A DNA stretch of 64,000 nucleotides from Ophioderma brevispina (taxonomy: Eukaryota; Echinodermata; Ophiuroidea; Amphilepidida; Ophiodermatidae): the NCBI GenBank assembly GCA_023653785.1, contig JAMKCH010005427.1, positions 1 through 64,000 on the forward strand. The letters run 5' to 3'. Position numbers and translations under genes: made by a program. Under the pieces are notes generated by a model. The model searched no databases and had not been told where the DNA came from. It saw nothing but the letters and a program-made list of their open reading frames with translations. Positions 61,925 through 64,000 of this stretch are shown piece by piece (within the stretch, counting starts at the first letter, position 1; each line of letters begins with the position of its first letter).

Positions 61925-62075
61925 CATAAATAATGTATATTCAATTCAAATAAAAAAGAATAAGCCAATGAATACACCCACGTAAGTTGAAAGTTCATAG
62001 CATGTTTGAGTAATATTTTTTGGTAATCATTCAAGCAAATCAGCTCCAATTCAGTCCACCTTCGCTGTTACCAAC
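61925..62075 (+). promoter_or_regulatory. Putative promoter and 5' leader of the receptor gene
   Basis: Upstream of the ATG is an AT-rich stretch with TATATTCAATTCAAATAA near 61,936 and an initiator-like TCAGTC at 62,051-62,056. The start context ACCAACATGG is a good Kozak match. The stretch is conserved in both other copies. No single element is decisive. Confidence 0.3.
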
Positions 62076-63572
62076 ATGGCGCTGTGTATATTGATATGCG
62101 TGTGTTTAACAAGTTTGCAAATAATATCAGGACAACTCCTTGATGCATACATTCCGCAACCGACTCTGGAAGGATTTCGCATGCAACTCTCGTGCAAGTT
62201 TGACGGTCTATCCCCGCAGGACACAGTGTCCTGGCAAAAAGATAGCACGATTTTGACAGTCAACGATGAGAAGGTTGCAGCTGATCCGGATTCTCGCAAA
62301 GATGATTTTGTTCTTAATTTTAATTCACAGGAGGCCATTAGTCAATTGGACATAAAATCATTACAATTAAGCGACAGCGGAAATTATGTCTGTGCTGTTT
62401 ACAATGGCGACCCTCGGCTCGGAGGAAATATTTTAGGGGCTGAGTCTGTTTCCGTTAGTGTTAAGCGAGCACCTAATCTGATTTGCTCTGTGGACACCCC
62501 CATTGAAGTCTTCATCAAATTAGGTGAGACTATGAGGATATCCTGTTATTCTGCTAGCTTTGGGTTTGAAATTAACGATATTATTGGTTTAAAATGGTCA
62601 AACAGTGATGGTAATGGAGTAGTGCAACATGGACCACTACAATTTGGCGATAGCGACCCATATGCAGTTGACCTAGTAATCAATGCGTCACAAGAATTCA
62701 AAACTTCCAATTTTTCTTGTGTAGCTCTTATTTACGACTGGATCGATGAAAGATGTCATGTGACGATGAAGGTAATTTGGCCTGATTCTGTTGCCACAAT
62801 TTACCCCAAACAATTAACAGTTCATCAAAGTGATAATGCTGAATTCGAATGTACGTCATCTGCAGAAGGAACGCTGCATCAAATTATATGGGAATCCGTA
62901 CCCGAAATCCCAGTATCCAGATTTAGTATAAGCGGAAATAGAGTTCGCATTATCAATTCTTCCCTCAGTGATAACGATACCGTGATTTCTTGCTTGATTG
63001 GATCTATTGACGGGCGATGGCTCGAGGCTTCGGCAGTCCTCTATGTACGAGAACCGATCACAACTCCGGAGAACACCAATTCTCCACCCAATGATTCTTC
63101 CGCAGGCTGGATCGCAGCATTCGTTGTTCTCCTGATTATGACTATAATTGCAATGTGCGTCCTTGTATTCTATATTTGGAAACTGAAACAAAGAATCATC
63201 AACAGCACCACTTCCAAAGAAGAAACCAAGCAAGACCAACAGCAGCCAACCTATGCTGAGTTGAATCAAAATGGTACTGAGGAATATACGGGATTGAAGA
63301 AACAGGAATACCAAGACATGAGTATCGGTTCAAGACAAAACAATTCCTACCAGCCTTCACCTGTACAAGGAAAACGAAAGCAACCTAACATGAAGACCAC
63401 TAACGCTGGGATGGTTGAAGAATCTGACTACGTGCAACCTAATAAGTCTGCAGATGAAGACTACTACTACAACGTTTCACCTAATGAGCGTAAGAATGTT
63501 AAGACAGAGTCTGTTTATGAAGTCTCGAGAGACTCTGTAGAAGAGCCGGAGTATATTGCCGTCGAACCATAA
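62076..63572 (+). CDS. Three-Ig-domain type I membrane receptor with ITAM-like tail
   Basis: A single uninterrupted 498-residue frame. Residues 1-19 form a signal peptide ending near ISG/QLL. Ig domain 1 (about 22-130) has Cys40, Trp53 and the DSGNYVC motif with Cys106. Domain 2 (132-235) has Cys157, Trp174 and Cys215; domain 3 (238-325) has Cys259, Trp272 and Cys306. Several N-glycosylation sequons occur in domains 2-3. A transmembrane helix spans about 344-367, followed by basic KLKQR. The 130-residue tail has ten tyrosines: YAEL (393) and YTGL (404) seven residues apart, matching ITAM spacing, YQDM (412), a PI3K-type YxxM, then YVQP (452), YYNV (464) and YIAV (493). This suggests a surface receptor signalling through tyrosine phosphorylation, perhaps immune or adhesive; the ligand is unknown. 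The start was chosen for its signal peptide and Kozak context. No intron is visible. Confidence 0.85.
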   Translation: MALCILICVCLTSLQIISGQLLDAYIPQPTLEGFRMQLSCKFDGLSPQDTVSWQKDSTILTVNDEKVAADPDSRKDDFVLNFNSQEAISQLDIKSLQLSDSGNYVCAVYNGDPRLGGNILGAESVSVSVKRAPNLICSVDTPIEVFIKLGETMRISCYSASFGFEINDIIGLKWSNSDGNGVVQHGPLQFGDSDPYAVDLVINASQEFKTSNFSCVALIYDWIDERCHVTMKVIWPDSVATIYPKQLTVHQSDNAEFECTSSAEGTLHQIIWESVPEIPVSRFSISGNRVRIINSSLSDNDTVISCLIGSIDGRWLEASAVLYVREPITTPENTNSPPNDSSAGWIAAFVVLLIMTIIAMCVLVFYIWKLKQRIINSTTSKEETKQDQQQPTYAELNQNGTEEYTGLKKQEYQDMSIGSRQNNSYQPSPVQGKRKQPNMKTTNAGMVEESDYVQPNKSADEDYYYNVSPNERKNVKTESVYEVSRDSVEEPEYIAVEP

Positions 63573-63901
63573 TATCTTGTTGACTACGTTCTCTATCTCA
63601 AGGTCTTCTCATGTGTGGAGATTGGAAATATTCATGTTGACATTGCTGACGATCATGATGCTATTCAATTAATCGAGTTTATGTTATTAGAGTCAACTGG
63701 CTTTAAACAACATAACTAAACCAAACCGACACACAAAACTAGCGGACATACTCTAGATGTGTTAATCAAGTTGCTCTTCAGATGACCCTCTTGTGTCAAA
63801 TATCTCTGTTAAAGATAGCCTTGGTTTTTCTGTCCATGAGCGTATTGATTGCACGCAAAGACCTGGTACCAAGTCAAATGTGACAAGGTATTTTTAAGAG
63901 T

Positions 63902-63907
63902 AATAAA
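63902..63907 (+). terminator. Poly(A) signal of the receptor gene
   Basis: AATAAA in GAGTAATAAAGCATC about 330 bases after the stop codon. It is kept in the right-arm copy (near 51,800) and altered to AATAAG in the left arm. Confidence 0.5.
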
Positions 63908-64000
63908 GCATCAAAGAAGAAAATATACCAACCCAAAATTTAAAGAATATCAATGTCGCCTCTTTCTGTAATGGCATTGATAAAGTAGATTTCTTTGTTT

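Larger units (their letters stand above)
58315..64000 (+). repeat. Third copy of the duplicated unit, runs off the window
   Basis: Matches 46,270-51,905 of the right arm in the same orientation: dispersed repeat (58,340-58,520), RTE-like LINE, two direct repeats, then the Ig-receptor gene and its downstream flank. Homology begins at an ATCTAGCAATTGCGTCG junction. It is the only copy in which the receptor frame is open over its whole length. Confidence 0.9.

Noticed and set aside
62856..63314. 152-codon open frame on the minus strand
   Set aside because: It lies wholly antisense to the receptor gene and shows no domain; its length follows from the codon use of the sense frame.
1..64000. CRISPR array, rRNA operon or bacterial gene cluster
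   Set aside because: No regularly spaced short repeats, no rRNA sequence and no bacterial coding organisation are visible; the elements are eukaryotic.

Overview
The window is eukaryotic nuclear DNA from an animal, most likely a marine invertebrate and possibly a deuterostome. It has no operons or bacterial-type genes. It is crowded with metazoan transposable elements: a Ty3/gypsy element with integrase placed before reverse transcriptase, a Penelope-like element, L1-like, I-like and RTE-like LINEs, tRNA-derived SINEs and foldback MITEs. The only long open gene encodes a three-Ig-domain transmembrane receptor. The species assignment is inference from element families; nothing in the sequence proves it.

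Layout. 1-3.6 kb: decayed gypsy element (integrase, RT, RNase H, polypurine tract, probable LTR). 3.6-6.7 kb: no gene seen. 6.8-8.3 kb: 5' part of an L1-like LINE, broken next to a foldback element. 9.6-11.3 kb: a MITE with an 8-bp target duplication, a tRNA-Glu-like SINE and a second foldback. 12.2-13.4 kb: Penelope-like element (minus strand) with a probable hammerhead ribozyme just upstream. 14.3-22 kb: short dispersed repeats, low complexity, and the 3' half of an L1-like LINE (minus strand). 22.3-33.4 kb: two minus-strand copies of one I-like LINE in the same orientation, separated by 65-bp repeat units and a CpG-rich stretch. 34-35.3 kb: a tRNA-like SINE head split by an insertion, then low complexity.

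35.8-64 kb is the most interesting part. Two arms of about 10.2 kb form a giant inverted repeat (35,785-45,985 and 46,290-56,521) around a C/T-rich spacer of about 300 bp. After a LINE/SINE insertion (56.5-58.3 kb), a third copy of the right-arm sequence begins and runs off the window end. Each unit carries a decayed RTE-like LINE, a pair of ~0.6-kb direct repeats, and one copy of an intronless Ig-receptor gene. Only the third gene copy (62,076-63,572, + strand) is open. It encodes a signal peptide, three Ig domains, a transmembrane helix and a tail with ten tyrosines, including an ITAM-like pair (YxxL-x7-YxxL). The other two copies are full length but full of small indels.

Caution: differences between the copies are mostly 1-3 base indels, often in homopolymers, which is also what unpolished long-read sequence looks like. 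Frameshifts in most elements here, and the palindrome itself, could be partly technical.
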